DNA from: JBBQVS01 sp964657325
GTDB lineage: Bacteria; Chloroflexota; Ktedonobacteria; Ktedonobacterales; Ktedonobacteraceae
Length of the DNA: 64,000 nt
Assembly: GCA_964657325.1 (NCBI GenBank)
Contig: CAZZVE010000002.1
Span: 41,819 to 105,818 of the forward strand
Reading direction: 5' to 3'
Position numbers and translations under genes: made by a program. Position 1 is the first letter of the stretch, and the number at the start of each line of letters is the position of its first letter. Of this stretch, positions 16,317 through 24,650 are shown piece by piece. Below the pieces are notes generated by a model. It was not told the DNA's origin, searched no databases, and saw nothing but the letters and a program-made list of their open reading frames with translations.

Positions 16317-17702
16317 ATGAAGAGTACCGCACGCGCGATTGCTATACTGACAAGTCTTGCTTTGCTTCTTTCAGTGCTGGCGGCGTGTTCGCCCTCCAGT
16401 CAATCGTCCTCCTCCTCCGGCTCGACCACAACGTTGACGGTAGCAACCGTCAATAATTCCCAAATGGTGCAGATGGAGCAATTAACCAAACAGGTCTTTG
16501 AAAAAGATCATCCCAACATCAAGGTCAACTTCGTCACTCTGCCCGAAAATGATTTGCGCTCCAAAGTCACGCAGGACGTTGCTACCAACGCTGGCAAATT
16601 CGACATCGCCACCATCGGCAACTACGAAACTCCTATTTGGGCGCACAATGGCTGGTTGCAGGACCTCTCTCCTTACTTTTCCAAAATGTCGGCCGCTGAC
16701 AAGAGTTCCTACAACTACGATGATCTGCTCAAACCCGTCATGACCAGCCTCTCCTATCAGAACCATCCCTACTCGCTCCCCTTCTACGCTGAGAGCAGTA
16801 TGTTGATGTACAACAAGCAGATCTTCGCTCAACATCACTTGACCATGCCCCTGCATCCCACCTGGGATCAGATCGCTCAATTTGCTCAACAACTTAACGA
16901 TCCTAAAACTGGCACTACAGGTATTCTCTTACGTGGACAGTCCGGTTGGGGCATGAACATGGCTCCCCTTGATACCATCATCAACACCTATGGGGGTCGC
17001 TGGTTCGACAACAATTGGACGCCTCAGTTATCCAGTCCTGCTGTGCAGAAAGCCGTCACCGTCTACTCTACTCTCTTGCAGAAGTATGGCGAACCAGGTG
17101 CCTCCACCTCTGGCTGGCAAGAGTGCGTCAATCTGATGACCCAAGGTAAGGGCGCCATGTTCTATGATGCCACCTCCTTTGGCGGCGTCCTCGAAACGCC
17201 TGCCACCTCTAAAGTCGCGGGCAATGTTGGCTATGTCTATGCGCCCACCGCGGTCACCACGAATGGTAGTCATTGGTTGTGGGCCTGGTCGCTCGGCTTG
17301 GTCAATTCGAGCAAGAACAAGGATGCCGCTTTCCAGTTCATCACCTGGGCCACCAGTTCCCCCTACTTGACGCTGGCAGGCAAGACCTTTGGCTGGGCCA
17401 ACGTCCCGCCGGGAACGCGTACCTCGATCTATCAGAACCCTGATTATCAGAAGGCAGCCCCCTTCGCGGCGGTGACGCTGGACTCGATCAATACCGCGAC
17501 GCCCGACCATCCCACGCTTGATCCGGTGCCCTATCATGGCGTGCAGTATGTTGGCATTCCCCAGTTTGAGTCGGCGGGTCAGCAAGTCAGTGAACTGATG
17601 TCGGCGGTAGTTGCGGGCAAGACGCCTGTCAATCAAGCCTTGCAGCAGTCCGATCAAATCCTCGCCTCCCAGGTCAACAAGAGCAACGCTTCAGGTTACT
17701 AA
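16317..17702 (+). CDS. ABC transporter sugar-binding lipoprotein
   Basis: 461 residues from ATG 16317, chosen because AAGGAG (16302-16307) precedes it. The N-terminus is a lipoprotein signal with a hydrophobic stretch and lipobox L-A-A-C, then a Ser-rich linker (SSQSSSSSG). The remainder is a family 1 extracellular solute-binding protein, with phrases such as YSLPFYAESSMLMYNKQIF and GKGAMFYDATSF. It sits outside the membrane and delivers a sugar or polyol to the permeases encoded next. Its third codon positions are strongly C-rich, unlike most neighbours, which leaves long open frames on the opposite strand and suggests high expression. A stem-loop follows the stop. Confidence 0.9.
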   Translation: MKSTARAIAILTSLALLLSVLAACSPSSQSSSSSGSTTTLTVATVNNSQMVQMEQLTKQVFEKDHPNIKVNFVTLPENDLRSKVTQDVATNAGKFDIATIGNYETPIWAHNGWLQDLSPYFSKMSAADKSSYNYDDLLKPVMTSLSYQNHPYSLPFYAESSMLMYNKQIFAQHHLTMPLHPTWDQIAQFAQQLNDPKTGTTGILLRGQSGWGMNMAPLDTIINTYGGRWFDNNWTPQLSSPAVQKAVTVYSTLLQKYGEPGASTSGWQECVNLMTQGKGAMFYDATSFGGVLETPATSKVAGNVGYVYAPTAVTTNGSHWLWAWSLGLVNSSKNKDAAFQFITWATSSPYLTLAGKTFGWANVPPGTRTSIYQNPDYQKAAPFAAVTLDSINTATPDHPTLDPVPYHGVQYVGIPQFESAGQQVSELMSAVVAGKTPVNQALQQSDQILASQVNKSNASGY

Positions 17703-17720
17703 ATGCGACGTTTGTGACAC

Positions 17721-17756
17721 GAGAGGGACCGTTCCTCTGCGAACGGTCCTCCTCTC
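17721..17756 (+). terminator. Intercistronic stem-loop after the binding-protein gene
   Basis: GGACCGTTC (17726-17734) pairs with GAACGGTCC (17741-17749), with further GAGAGG/CCTCTC pairing outside. There is no T-run. Such stem-loops after binding-protein genes often stabilise the upstream mRNA or partly terminate it, giving more binding protein than permease. Confidence 0.55.
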
Positions 17757-17804
17757 ATCTGCATTGTCTCGAAATGACTCGCTTTTTAGAAGAAAGGGTA
17801 TGCT

Positions 17805-18752
17805 ATGAGTCAGGTAGATCAAGTCCTTCAGGTACCCCTGCCACGTCAAACGCAAAAACCGATAAACCCCACTGCCAAGCGCGTTGAAGGGAAAACATGG
17901 TTACATCTCCCCTCGCTTGCCTTCATGATCGTACTAACGCAGATTCCTTTTCTCCTGGCGGTCTGGTTCAGCCTACATGACTGGAATCTACTCGTTCCTT
18001 CTGAAGGCTTTCCTTTTGTGGGACTTGCGAACTATATTCACATTTTTTTTCAGGATCCAAACTTCTGGCCCATCATGGGCAACACTCTACAACTGGTGGT
18101 GGGGGCGATTATCCTGGCCCTTGTTGGAGGAACTATTCTAGCTATCTTATTGAACCGCCCTATCTGGGGTAAGAATGTGTTACGCGCTTTGGCAACTGTG
18201 CCATTTCTGGTAACACCCTCAGTAATGGCATTGCTATGGAAAAATCTCTTCCTCAGCCCGTCATCAGGATTTATCAACTGGATGCTGAACTCTGTAGGTC
18301 TATCTGGTGTGCCCTGGTTTTCCGCATTCCCATTACAGAGCGTCACATTCATAGTTGCCTGGGAATGGACGCCATTTGTGATGCTGGTCATTCTCGCTGG
18401 TTTACAGGCTGTTCCACACGAGGTTTTAGAGGCGGCGAAAGTCGATGGGGCCAATGCTTTCACGACGTTTTGGCAGGTCATCTTTCCCCTACTACGCAAA
18501 CCTTATGAGATTGCTATCCTCTTCGGAACCATTTTTATCTTCCAGACGTTCGCTGAAATTTACGTGACGACTGCTGGTGGGCCAGGCTTAACAACCAATA
18601 CCTTGCCGTATTACACATACCGAACGGCACTAAGTTCATTCCAAATTGGGCAGGCCGCGGCCCTTGGTGCTATCGGTGTAGTTGTCGCAATTCTCGCCGC
18701 ACGAGGAATGCTTTATCTTATGACCGAGCGAGCAGCAGTAGAAAGGAGCTAA
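17805..18752 (+). CDS. ABC sugar transporter permease, MalF type
   Basis: 315 residues with about six membrane helices. The N-terminal cytoplasmic arm leads into WLHLPSLAFMIVLTQIPFLLAVWFS. The EAA loop that contacts the ATPase is EAAKVDGANAFTTFWQVIFP in the C-terminal third. This is one half of the membrane channel of a carbohydrate uptake (CUT1) system. AAAGGG precedes the ATG. The next permease begins three bases after the stop, so translation is coupled. There is no ATPase gene in the operon. Confidence 0.92.
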   Translation: MSQVDQVLQVPLPRQTQKPINPTAKRVEGKTWLHLPSLAFMIVLTQIPFLLAVWFSLHDWNLLVPSEGFPFVGLANYIHIFFQDPNFWPIMGNTLQLVVGAIILALVGGTILAILLNRPIWGKNVLRALATVPFLVTPSVMALLWKNLFLSPSSGFINWMLNSVGLSGVPWFSAFPLQSVTFIVAWEWTPFVMLVILAGLQAVPHEVLEAAKVDGANAFTTFWQVIFPLLRKPYEIAILFGTIFIFQTFAEIYVTTAGGPGLTTNTLPYYTYRTALSSFQIGQAAALGAIGVVVAILAARGMLYLMTERAAVERS

Positions 18753-18755
18753 ATA

Positions 18756-19586
18756 ATGGGTGTCACAACCACAAGGAGGTGGTCCAACGTTGTGTGGACC
18801 GTGTTGACATATATCCTGGTTCTCGTACTCATTTTTCCGGTGCTGTGGATGGTCATTACAGGCTTCAAGTCGGAGGTCGCAGCCATTTCGACGCCGCCAA
18901 CGTTTTTTTTCCAACCGACGCTTGACCAATTTATGCTGGCGATAAATTCGGGGTTTGGTGCCTATCTTTTCAATAGCGTGATTGCGTCTTTTGTTTCGAC
19001 GGCTTTGGCGATGGTGCTGGGTATCCCTGCTGCCTACGCGATGGTTTTCCAAATGCGTAAGTCTTCATCCGACGATATGCTGTTCTTTGTGCTCTCGACA
19101 CGCTTTATGCCTTTCGCTGCTATCCTTGTTCCTCTTTATGTCATTGTAACCAAACTGAATTTGCTGGATAATCTGTTTGTGTTGGTTGTGGTGTATACCG
19201 CGATGAACTTGCCTCTGGTTATTTGGATGACGCGTTCCTACTTCCTCGATCTGCCAAAAGAGGTTCTGGAAGGAGCGTGGTTAGATGGGTGCTCGACGTT
19301 GCAGACAATAGTAAGAATTGTTATGCCAATGGCGGCCCCAGGTTTGGCGGCAGCTGCGTTGCTCGCTGTCATTTTCGCGTGGAACGATTTCTTCTTTGCC
19401 GTCACCCTGACCTATACAAATTCTCCCACCTTACCCATCATGGTAGCGGTGTTTACGAGTAATGAGGGGTTGTTCCTGGCGAAGGTGTCTGCTTTGGCGA
19501 CAATGATTATCATAGTCCCTGTCGCAATAGGTATCTACGCACAGAGATATCTGGTGCAAGGACTATCCGGTGGTGCATTGAAATAA
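18756..19586 (+). CDS. ABC sugar transporter permease, MalG type
   Basis: 276 residues with six predicted membrane helices and the EAA-loop motif EGAWLDGCSTLQTIVRIVMP. The C-terminus ends in the typical RYLVQGLSGGALK. It pairs with the permease directly upstream to form the channel. AAAGGAG overlaps the end of the upstream gene. The FFFAVTLTYTNSP segment is the part of which a decayed copy survives upstream of the kinase at 13609. Confidence 0.92.
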   Translation: MGVTTTRRWSNVVWTVLTYILVLVLIFPVLWMVITGFKSEVAAISTPPTFFFQPTLDQFMLAINSGFGAYLFNSVIASFVSTALAMVLGIPAAYAMVFQMRKSSSDDMLFFVLSTRFMPFAAILVPLYVIVTKLNLLDNLFVLVVVYTAMNLPLVIWMTRSYFLDLPKEVLEGAWLDGCSTLQTIVRIVMPMAAPGLAAAALLAVIFAWNDFFFAVTLTYTNSPTLPIMVAVFTSNEGLFLAKVSALATMIIIVPVAIGIYAQRYLVQGLSGGALK

Positions 19587-19666
19587 CAACGGCTGTTAGA
19601 GAGAAAGCCTTGGCCGTATAATAAGGAGGAGTCAAAGTGTGTCTCTGAGAGCAAAGAAGGAAATTT

Positions 19667-20689
19667 ATGAGAAATCAAGCAGCCGTTTTGTATGCTCCGC
19701 ATGATGTTCGTTTGGAAGAGCGACCAATGCCCTCGGTTGGATCAGGCGATGTCCTGGTCGAGGTCAAGGCCGTTGGCGTGTGTGGTTCTGATGTCCACTA
19801 CTATGAGCATGGGCGGATTGGTGCGTATGTTGTGCGTCAGCCACTCGTTCTTGGTCATGAGTCGGCGGGTGTCATTGTGTCTGTGGGCGCGGATGTACCG
19901 CAGAGCAGAGTTGGTGAACGCGTGGCGATTGAGCCGGGCATTCCCGATGGGACCTGTGAGCAATGTCGAGCTGGGCGTTACAACCTGTGCCCCAATGTGC
20001 GTTTCTTCGGCACGCCTCCCATTGATGGGTCATTTGCGAACTACGTAACCGTTCCTACGCAGTTCGCCTACACGCTGCCAGATAACATGTCGAACGAAGA
20101 AGGGGCGATGATTGAGCCACTCTCGGTTGGCCTCTGGGCATGTCGTAAGGCGAGATTGCGCGGCGGAGATCATGTATTGATAACTGGTGCTGGCCCCATT
20201 GGACTGCTTGCTATGAAGGTTGCTTTTGCGCTGGGCGTCGCAAAAGTGACCATTACAGATGTTTTTCCACAGCGACTGGCTATCGCGCAACAACTCGGCG
20301 CGACTCAGACCTTGAATGTTGCCGAACAACCGCTCGCAGAAGCAGGTATACAGGCGGATGTTCTACTGGAGTGTTCGGGTCAGCAGCAGGCGTTGTCCGA
20401 GGGTATTCGCTCGTTGCGTCCTTCCGGTACAGCAGTCATTGTCGGGATGAACCCTGGCGAAGAGTTGCGTGTCCCGATCTCATTTGTCCAGAATCGGGAG
20501 ATTACACTGACTGGAACGTTCCGCTATGCCAATACCTATGCGGATGCAATCGCGCTTGTCGCAAGTGGGCGTATTGATGTACGCTCAGTTATTACGGGAC
20601 GCTATTCACTAGAGGCAACAGAGCAAGCTCTTCAAGCCACGAAGCAGGACCCGACTAATATCAAATCAATCGTTGCACCTTCACAGTAA
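19667..20689 (+). CDS. Zinc-dependent sorbitol/xylitol dehydrogenase-like enzyme
   Basis: 340 residues of the MDR superfamily. GVCGSDVHYYEHGRIGAYVV and LGHESAGVIV carry the catalytic zinc ligands and closely follow the sorbitol/xylitol dehydrogenase pattern, as does RYNLCPNVRFFGTPP. The NAD motif is GAGPIGLLAMKV. It would oxidise an imported polyol to a ketose. It lies 80 bases after the permease gene with AAGGAA before its ATG, so it belongs to the ABC operon and suggests the transporter carries a polyol. Confidence 0.88.
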   Translation: MRNQAAVLYAPHDVRLEERPMPSVGSGDVLVEVKAVGVCGSDVHYYEHGRIGAYVVRQPLVLGHESAGVIVSVGADVPQSRVGERVAIEPGIPDGTCEQCRAGRYNLCPNVRFFGTPPIDGSFANYVTVPTQFAYTLPDNMSNEEGAMIEPLSVGLWACRKARLRGGDHVLITGAGPIGLLAMKVAFALGVAKVTITDVFPQRLAIAQQLGATQTLNVAEQPLAEAGIQADVLLECSGQQQALSEGIRSLRPSGTAVIVGMNPGEELRVPISFVQNREITLTGTFRYANTYADAIALVASGRIDVRSVITGRYSLEATEQALQATKQDPTNIKSIVAPSQ

Positions 20690-20707
20690 GAAAGGGATGG
20701 AACTCTT

Positions 20708-21730
20708 ATGCGTGCTGTAGTAATTTCTGCGCCGGGTAGCGTTGCGGTGGAGAGTGTTGCTGACCCCACTCCTCGTCCAGGGGAAGTGCTTGTGCGTGTG
20801 GGCGCGTGCGGTATCTGTGGTACTGACCTGCACTTGTTGGATGGCGATTCGCCGTTAACCCGTTATCCTGTCATCCCTGGTCACGAGTTCGCTGGCGAGG
20901 TAGTCGCATTGGGAGGTGAGATTACCGAGGGCAAGGGAGAGGCTGCGATAACGGTTGGTAGCAGAGTTGCTATCGAGCCAAATTTATACTGCGGCTATTG
21001 CGAACCTTGCCGCACGGGTCATGAAAACTTGTGTGTCAACTATCATGCTCTCGGCGTTACGACAGCGGGTGCAATGGCACAATATGTGTCCGTTCCCTGG
21101 AAGAAAGCCTATCCTCTGCCCGATAGCATCTCTCTGCGCGAAGGGTCACTGATTGAACCCCTCTCTTGTGCTGTGCATGGCATGCATCGTCTGCAACCTA
21201 AATCCGGCGATACAGTTCTCATTATAGGTGCGGGCACAATGGGCTTACTTCTCTTGCAATTGGTTGTACGAGGAGGCGCGTCGCGGACTGTTATGGTTGA
21301 TGTGAATACGCAACGTCTGGTACGCGCAGAGGCACTAGGAGCAAACCGCACGTATACAAATATCCAGCAAGCCTTGAAGGATGAGCCTGCTGGCTTCGAT
21401 TGTGTTGTCGATGCGACAGGAGTGGCATCGGTTGTGGAGAATGCGTTTACGGCGGTCAAGCGCGGTGGAAAATTGATGGTATTCGGCGTCGCATCAGCAG
21501 AGGCGCGTATCTCTCTTTCCCCATTCCGCATTTACAATGAAGAGATAACTGTACTTGGCTCGATGGCGGTGCTGTTCTCGTTTCAGCCTGCACTCGACCT
21601 CTTGAGCGCAGGTATCATCAATTCGGAAGCAATGCTGACAACAGCTCTTCCTTTAGAGGAAGTCCACAAAGCAATTGAAATGGTACGACGCGGCGAAGGG
21701 GTCAAAACTCAGTTATTGCCGAATACGTAA
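20708..21730 (+). CDS. Zinc-dependent alcohol/polyol dehydrogenase
   Basis: 340 residues of the MDR superfamily with catalytic zinc motif GICGTDLHL and GHEFAGEVV, the structural zinc cysteines in CGYCEPCRTGHENLC, and the NAD motif GAGTMGLLLLQL. It differs clearly from its neighbour at 19667, so it should act on another alcohol. It follows after 18 bases and is the last gene of the operon, before a strong hairpin. Family members include sorbitol, threonine and arabitol dehydrogenases; none can be chosen. Confidence 0.87.
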   Translation: MRAVVISAPGSVAVESVADPTPRPGEVLVRVGACGICGTDLHLLDGDSPLTRYPVIPGHEFAGEVVALGGEITEGKGEAAITVGSRVAIEPNLYCGYCEPCRTGHENLCVNYHALGVTTAGAMAQYVSVPWKKAYPLPDSISLREGSLIEPLSCAVHGMHRLQPKSGDTVLIIGAGTMGLLLLQLVVRGGASRTVMVDVNTQRLVRAEALGANRTYTNIQQALKDEPAGFDCVVDATGVASVVENAFTAVKRGGKLMVFGVASAEARISLSPFRIYNEEITVLGSMAVLFSFQPALDLLSAGIINSEAMLTTALPLEEVHKAIEMVRRGEGVKTQLLPNT

Positions 21731-21794
21731 CCCTATTCTCTTGCCTCCGTTACCAATTGAGTAGAGTAGCGCAGGAATAGCAAAGCTCAACACT

Positions 21795-21830
21795 TTGGAC
21801 CAGCAACAGTATTTTTTGTTGCTGGTCCAA
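21795..21830. terminator. Bidirectional terminator hairpin
   Basis: A perfect 14-base stem, TTGGACCAGCAACA pairing with its complement, encloses an eight-base T-rich loop. It sits between the end of the ABC operon (+) and the end of the P450 gene (-). Confidence 0.7.
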
Positions 21831-21847
21831 TTCCATCATCTGTATAC

Positions 21848-23041
21848 CTACGATTGAAATGCAATAGGGAGCGACTGAATTACAAAGACGATGCCAGTAT
21901 GTACTGTCACAGGAACATTCTTGACGCGTTGAATGTTTTTCAGTTGCTCAAGCATCATAGGCAAGACAATCTTTGCTTCAAGACGAGCGAGAGGCGCGCC
22001 GACACAGAAGTGAATGCCGTGTCCGAAGGCAAGATGACGGTTTGGCTCGCGCTCCATAGTGAAGGTGTTAGCATTAAGAAATTGAGAGGCATCGCGGTTT
22101 GCCGAAGCGGTCCAGGCAAGTACCATCTGATTCGCCGGAATCATTTGTCCTGCTAGCTCGACATCCGTTTTGGCTTGTCGAAAGAGAAACCAGACAGGTG
22201 GCAAATAGCGTAGAACTTCTTCAATCGCTTTTGGCATCAGCGCAGGCTCACGGATGAGCCTTTGCATTGCATCGGGATGGTCGGTGAAGCAGACAAGGGC
22301 ATTGGCAATTAGATTTTTTGTCGTCTCTTGCCCAGCCGCCAGTAGCAGAATACAAAAGCTCACCAGTTCTTGCTCGCTGAGACGTTCGCCATCCACTTCA
22401 GCGACACTCAGCGCGCTGACTAAATCCTCTCGTGGGCTACGGCGTCGCTCGGCTAGAAGGTGCGAGAAGTAATCGGACATCTCGACCTGCATACTTTGAC
22501 CATTCTGCTGTGCGGCAGGCACCGGAGAATTTTCCATCTGTGCCCAGCGTTGGAAGATGTTCCAATCCGCGTCTGGTACGCCGAGCATTTCCGCGATGAC
22601 TTTCGCGGGGAGTGGGAACGCCATCTCCGACACGACATCCATCGTGCCCTTCTCACGGGCAGTATTCAACAACTCTTGTGTTACCTGGGTGATGCGGTCT
22701 GAAAGACGTGCCACCGAGCGTGGCGTAAACGCCTGATTGACGAGGTTTCGTAATTTGCGATGATCGGGCGGGTCCTTCGCAACAAGTGTGTCCGCGAGAA
22801 ATCCACCACCAATACCAAACGCCTCTGACGAGAAACGGTTGTAGTCAGTGAGGACCGTCAAAACATCCTCATAGCGGAAGACTTGCCATACGGGGAAGAT
22901 ATGTTCGTCTTGAAACACAGGTGCATTGGCACGTCTCTCTTCAAACCAATCATATGTCTGCGAAATTTCTGACAGTGGTAGAGTGCGAAATAACCCGATA
23001 GGTCCTTGTGGACTGGAACTGGAACTGGATGGTTGTTGCAC
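21848..23041 (-). CDS. Cytochrome P450
   Basis: 397 residues from GTG 23041, chosen because AGAAAGG lies nine bases ahead; TTG 23065 is an upstream in-frame option. The I-helix oxygen-binding segment is LAAGQETTKN, the ExxR motif is EEVLRYLPP, and the heme loop is FGHGIHFCVGAPLAR with the axial Cys. It resembles soluble bacterial CYP107-like enzymes that hydroxylate small molecules with electrons from a ferredoxin. No ferredoxin or reductase gene is next to it. It diverges from the FAD monooxygenase. Confidence 0.93.
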   Translation of the reverse strand: MQQPSSSSSSPQGPIGLFRTLPLSEISQTYDWFEERRANAPVFQDEHIFPVWQVFRYEDVLTVLTDYNRFSSEAFGIGGGFLADTLVAKDPPDHRKLRNLVNQAFTPRSVARLSDRITQVTQELLNTAREKGTMDVVSEMAFPLPAKVIAEMLGVPDADWNIFQRWAQMENSPVPAAQQNGQSMQVEMSDYFSHLLAERRRSPREDLVSALSVAEVDGERLSEQELVSFCILLLAAGQETTKNLIANALVCFTDHPDAMQRLIREPALMPKAIEEVLRYLPPVWFLFRQAKTDVELAGQMIPANQMVLAWTASANRDASQFLNANTFTMEREPNRHLAFGHGIHFCVGAPLARLEAKIVLPMMLEQLKNIQRVKNVPVTVHTGIVFVIQSLPIAFQS

Positions 23042-23408
23042 GTAACAAGACCTTTCTAATAACAATAGTGCACAAAATAGATACGTAATATGTGGCTCAT
23101 AAGTTACTTCCTCTACCCACTTTATCGCCTGTGCGCCCCACGCTATAGACCTCTCTCCTGATCGATTTTCTCATTCTCTTCTTTAGAGATGCTAATCTTG
23201 CCCGCGAAGAAGGAGTGCTAAATACGCACTCTAGGCCATGCGCACGTATGCCTTGTTTACCCAAATTGTGATACACGAGAGTCAATCCTATGATATTCAT
23301 TTTAAGCAAGAAGGCAATGACTAGAAGATTGCCGATAGAGATATCATGGAGAGTCACGAGAAACGGGTAGCTGAGATCAGCTGCATGTACAACGAGGAGT
23401 GTTACCAG
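23042..23408. other. Divergent intergenic region between the P450 and the FAD monooxygenase
   Basis: About 370 bases with no supported gene. It must hold the two divergent promoters. One short inverted repeat, GAGTGC (23213-23218) with GCACTC (23226-23231), is the only structure that stands out and could be an operator. Confidence 0.5.
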
Positions 23409-24557
23409 ATGCAGGTTCAACCAGGTAGACGTGCTATCATTATTGGCGGAGGTATTGGAGGTATTACAACAGCTCTTGCATTACGACGAGTTGGCTTCGA
23501 TGTAGTCGTTTTTGAACGTGCCGAAGAGCTACGGGAAGTGGGGTCAGGACTACCACTTTGGGCGAATGCGTTACGGGCTTTTCATACATTAGGATTAAGC
23601 AACATTGTTGAGCCTCTGGGTCAGCCTGTCACAAGAGGGTCCATCACTCATTGGCGCGGTGATATGCTGGTGAATGCGAACATGGAAAAACTGCTTAAGA
23701 GACAGGAAACGATGAATATGGTTGTTCACCGCGCCGAACTCCTCTCCGCACTCCTCAACGAGCTAGGGACCGAGAATGTTTATTTGGGAATGACATGTGT
23801 GGGCTGTACACAGGATGAAACGGGCGTATCGGCATACTTCGCTGATGGGAAGGTGGCGCGAGGAGACCTGTTAGTTGGTGCGGATGGTTTGCATTCTACT
23901 ATTCGGTCTCAATTATTTGGAGCGACAAAACCACGATATGCTGGCTACGCGTGTTGGCGTGGTGTCGCACATACAACAAGAAAAGATATTGAGACCTGGG
24001 CCTGGGGAAAGAATGCTCAATTTGGCATCACGCCTATGAACAATGGGCGTGCTTACTGGTTTGCTCAATATAACGGTCCTGAGGGGGAGCGAGAGAAACA
24101 AGTTGAGAGAAAGCGCGAAATTATGGACCTGTTCGGGAATTGGCATGATCCTATTCCAGAGATCATTGAGGCGACAGAAGAAACTTCTCTTCTACGTCAC
24201 GATGTGTACGAAAGTCCTTTGTTATCTCATTGGAGCCGTGGTCGCGTGACGCTCTTAGGTGATGCGGCTCATACGATGACGCCTAACTTAGGGCAAGGGG
24301 CGTGCATTGCGATTGAGGATGCGGCAGTATTGGCAAATTGTTTGCAGATCGAAACGGACGTTGTTGCAGGTTTACGCCTGTATGAAAAGCGGCGAGTAGC
24401 CCGCGCAAATACGATTGCACGGCTTGCTGGCTTGATTGGACAAGCGGTGCAACTAGATAATCCTCTCGTAGCCACGCTACGAAATGCAGTGCTCAAAAAG
24501 ATACCTTCTCGTGTACCACTACAGCAACTGATGTGGATTTTAGACTACCAAGTATGA
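23409..24557 (+). CDS. FAD-dependent aromatic-ring monooxygenase family protein
   Basis: 382 residues from ATG 23409, selected because GAGGAG lies nine bases ahead; the frame is open from 23346. The FAD site is IIIGGGIGGITTALAL followed by VVFERA, then the LLVGADGLHSTIR (DG) motif, and the second FAD motif GDAAHTMTPNLGQGAC. These place it with salicylate hydroxylase / zeaxanthin epoxidase-like flavoproteins that hydroxylate with NAD(P)H and oxygen. It is followed after about 90 bases by the CoxL-like gene. Confidence 0.88.
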   Translation: MQVQPGRRAIIIGGGIGGITTALALRRVGFDVVVFERAEELREVGSGLPLWANALRAFHTLGLSNIVEPLGQPVTRGSITHWRGDMLVNANMEKLLKRQETMNMVVHRAELLSALLNELGTENVYLGMTCVGCTQDETGVSAYFADGKVARGDLLVGADGLHSTIRSQLFGATKPRYAGYACWRGVAHTTRKDIETWAWGKNAQFGITPMNNGRAYWFAQYNGPEGEREKQVERKREIMDLFGNWHDPIPEIIEATEETSLLRHDVYESPLLSHWSRGRVTLLGDAAHTMTPNLGQGACIAIEDAAVLANCLQIETDVVAGLRLYEKRRVARANTIARLAGLIGQAVQLDNPLVATLRNAVLKKIPSRVPLQQLMWILDYQV

Positions 24558-24650
24558 TTTCTTCTAACTTCCCATCATATGTTACGATATGAACGACAAC
24601 AAAGTACTTTTTTGCACCTATTGCTAAGAGTGAAGGAACCAGAGAAACAA

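Noticed and set aside
16482..17657. Two long open frames on the minus strand (136 and 209 codons) opposite the first sugar-binding protein
   Set aside because: They have no ribosome site, signal or recognisable motif and arise from the strong C-ending codon bias of the binding-protein gene on the plus strand.
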